The position numbers and the translations under genes were made by a program. A stretch of 6,950 nt of DNA from Intrasporangiaceae bacterium (GTDB taxonomy: Bacteria > Actinomycetota > Actinomycetes > Actinomycetales > Dermatophilaceae). This document shows, piece after piece, positions 5,944 to 6,950 of this stretch. Positions within the stretch are counted from its first letter, which is position 1; every line of letters begins with the position of its first letter. The DNA lies in contig JAAYSB010000180.1 of the NCBI GenBank assembly GCA_012518475.1, positions 1 through 6,950 on the forward strand, in the 5' to 3' direction. The notes below the pieces were generated by a model. It made no database searches and was not told the DNA's origin. It saw nothing but the letters and a program-made list of their open reading frames with translations.

Positions 5944-6950
5944 ATGTGCGGAGGCAGTGGCCGGTGCGTCTGGAGGGAGGACGTCATCGACGCCGTAGGC
6001 ACCGTCGAGCTCGAGGTCCGAGAACTCATCCGGCGGCGGGGGATCGACCCCGTCCGCGACGTCCTCGCCGCCCGCAAGATCGTCCAGGAGGCGGTCGCCG
6101 ACTATGACGACCGCGCAGTCAACGGCGGACTGCCCCAGCTGCCTGATCTCGCCGAGGCGGTCAAGTCCATCACCGATGCGGTGGCCGGGTTCGGCCCGAT
6201 CCAGGCCTACCTCGATGATCCTGAGATCGAGGAGGTCTGGATCAATGAGCCGAGCCGGGTCTTCGTCGCTCGCAACGGCGTCGCTGAGCTGACGAACACG
6301 TTGCTCACCTCGGACGAGGTCAAGGACCTCGTCGAGCGAATGCTCCGCACGAGTGGCCGCCGGGTCGACCTCAGCTCACCCTTCGTGGACGCGGTCCTTC
6401 CGGACGGGTCGCGACTGCACGTCGTCATCCCGGACATCACTCGGGAGCACTGGTTCGTCAACATCCGCAAGTTCGTCGTCAAGGCGGACCGACTGGAAGA
6501 CCTCGTGCGACTGGGTTCCCTCACCCGTGCCGCTGCCCGCTTCCTCGAGGCATCCGTGGCCGCGGGCCTGAACATCCTGGTGGCCGGAGGCACCCAGGCC
6601 GGCAAGACCACCCTGCTCAACTGTCTCGGGTCCGCGATTCCACCTCGCGACCGGATCGTCACCTGCGAGGAGGTCTTCGAGCTGAAGATCATGCAGCGAG
6701 ACGTGGCCTCCATGCAGTGCCGACAGTCCAGCCTCGAGGGGACCGGTGAAGTCCCGCTGCGCCGACTGGTCAAGGAGGCGCTGCGGATGCGGCCCAGCCG
6801 GATCATCGTCGGAGAGGTCCGTCAGGAGGAGAGCCTCGACCTCCTCATCGCCCTGAACTCCGGCCTGCCTGGGATGGCCTCGATCCACGCCAACAGTGCC
6901 CGCGAGGCCATCATCAAGATGTGCACTCTGCCGCTGCTTGCCGGCGAGAA
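5944..6950 (+). CDS. cpaF: CpaF/TadA-family secretion ATPase of a Tad/Flp pilus system, 3' end outside window
   Basis: The frame is open from ATG 5944 to the right edge, 335 complete codons. CpaF/TadA proteins are cytoplasmic hexameric ATPases that power assembly of tight-adherence (Flp) pili or related type II/IV secretion machines. Visible landmarks, numbered from 5944, are the N-terminal domain (about 70-195, including VWINEPSRVFVARNG, SGRRVDLSSPFVDA and LPDGSRLHVVIPD), Walker A GGTQAGKT (215-222, K221), the Asp-box region VTCEEVFEL, the Walker B region IIVGEVR with E291, and the His-box SIHANSA with H315. All catalytic motifs look intact. The N-terminal 14 codons from ATG 5944 are cysteine- and arginine-rich and unlike the family. 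The family-like start (DAVGTVELEVRELIRRRG) begins just after a strong Shine-Dalgarno, at an ATC codon (5986). GTG 5920 is also in frame. The gene diverges from EF-G2 and would normally be followed by TadB/TadC-like membrane proteins, which are outside the window. Confidence 0.93.
   Translation, partial: MCGGSGRCVWREDVIDAVGTVELEVRELIRRRGIDPVRDVLAARKIVQEAVADYDDRAVNGGLPQLPDLAEAVKSITDAVAGFGPIQAYLDDPEIEEVWINEPSRVFVARNGVAELTNTLLTSDEVKDLVERMLRTSGRRVDLSSPFVDAVLPDGSRLHVVIPDITREHWFVNIRKFVVKADRLEDLVRLGSLTRAAARFLEASVAAGLNILVAGGTQAGKTTLLNCLGSAIPPRDRIVTCEEVFELKIMQRDVASMQCRQSSLEGTGEVPLRRLVKEALRMRPSRIIVGEVRQEESLDLLIALNSGLPGMASIHANSAREAIIKMCTLPLLAGE
5972..5980 (+). promoter_or_regulatory. Strong Shine-Dalgarno within the annotated 5' end of CpaF
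   Basis: GGAGGGAGG is the best ribosome binding site in the window. It is followed after 5 nt by ATC GAC GCC GTA in the CpaF frame, with no ATG, GTG or TTG at that spot. Its position argues that translation starts near 5986, not at ATG 5944, which has only a weak AGG-rich stretch upstream. See the finding on the possible AUC start. Confidence 0.6.

Noticed and set aside
5805..6107. A 100-codon plus-strand frame across the divergent gap and into CpaF.
   Set aside because: It ends in an arginine-rich stretch read out of frame with CpaF and has no recognisable motif or convincing start.

Overview
The window is GC-rich, with strong G/C preference at third codon positions. It carries an FHA-FtsK/SpoIIIE ATPase, an EF-G2-type factor and an actinobacterial CpaF/TadA ATPase. 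That combination points to a high-GC Gram-positive bacterium (Actinomycetota). A Micrococcales / Intrasporangiaceae-like host is my best guess from the feel of the proteins, not something the sequence proves.

Layout. Three large genes fill almost everything. (1) On the minus strand from 3340 to the left edge is the first 1113 codons of an FHA-domain FtsK/SpoIIIE-family membrane ATPase resembling EssC/EccC; its 3' end lies outside the window. (2) On the minus strand from 5702 to 3540 is a complete 720-residue elongation factor G-like protein of the EF-G2 type. (3) On the plus strand, from about 5944 or 5986 to the right edge, is the first part of a CpaF/TadA-type secretion ATPase, probably the first gene of a Tad/Flp pilus operon.

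Between genes. The 199-bp gap at 3341-3539 holds a 12-bp perfect hairpin that probably terminates the EF-G2 transcript. It also holds two small palindromes, a perfect DnaA box, and a -10/-35 pair placed for a leaderless FHA-FtsK transcript. The divergent EF-G2/CpaF gap (from 5703) holds a 22-bp near-perfect palindrome covering the EF-G2 ribosome binding site. It also holds a second DnaA box embedded in a small palindrome, and a strong Shine-Dalgarno sequence placed before an ATC codon of the CpaF frame.

How they may work together. The FHA-FtsK protein and CpaF are both motor ATPases of secretion-type machines, and each has its own promoter region on either side of the EF-G2 gene. No WXG100 substrate, other ESX component, pilin or TadB/C gene is visible, so no complete system can be claimed. 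The main points of interest are non-consensus nucleotide-binding motifs in EF-G2 and in the second FtsK ATPase, and the unusual start-site architecture of all three genes. I saw no RNA genes, insertion sequences, CRISPR arrays or prophage features.
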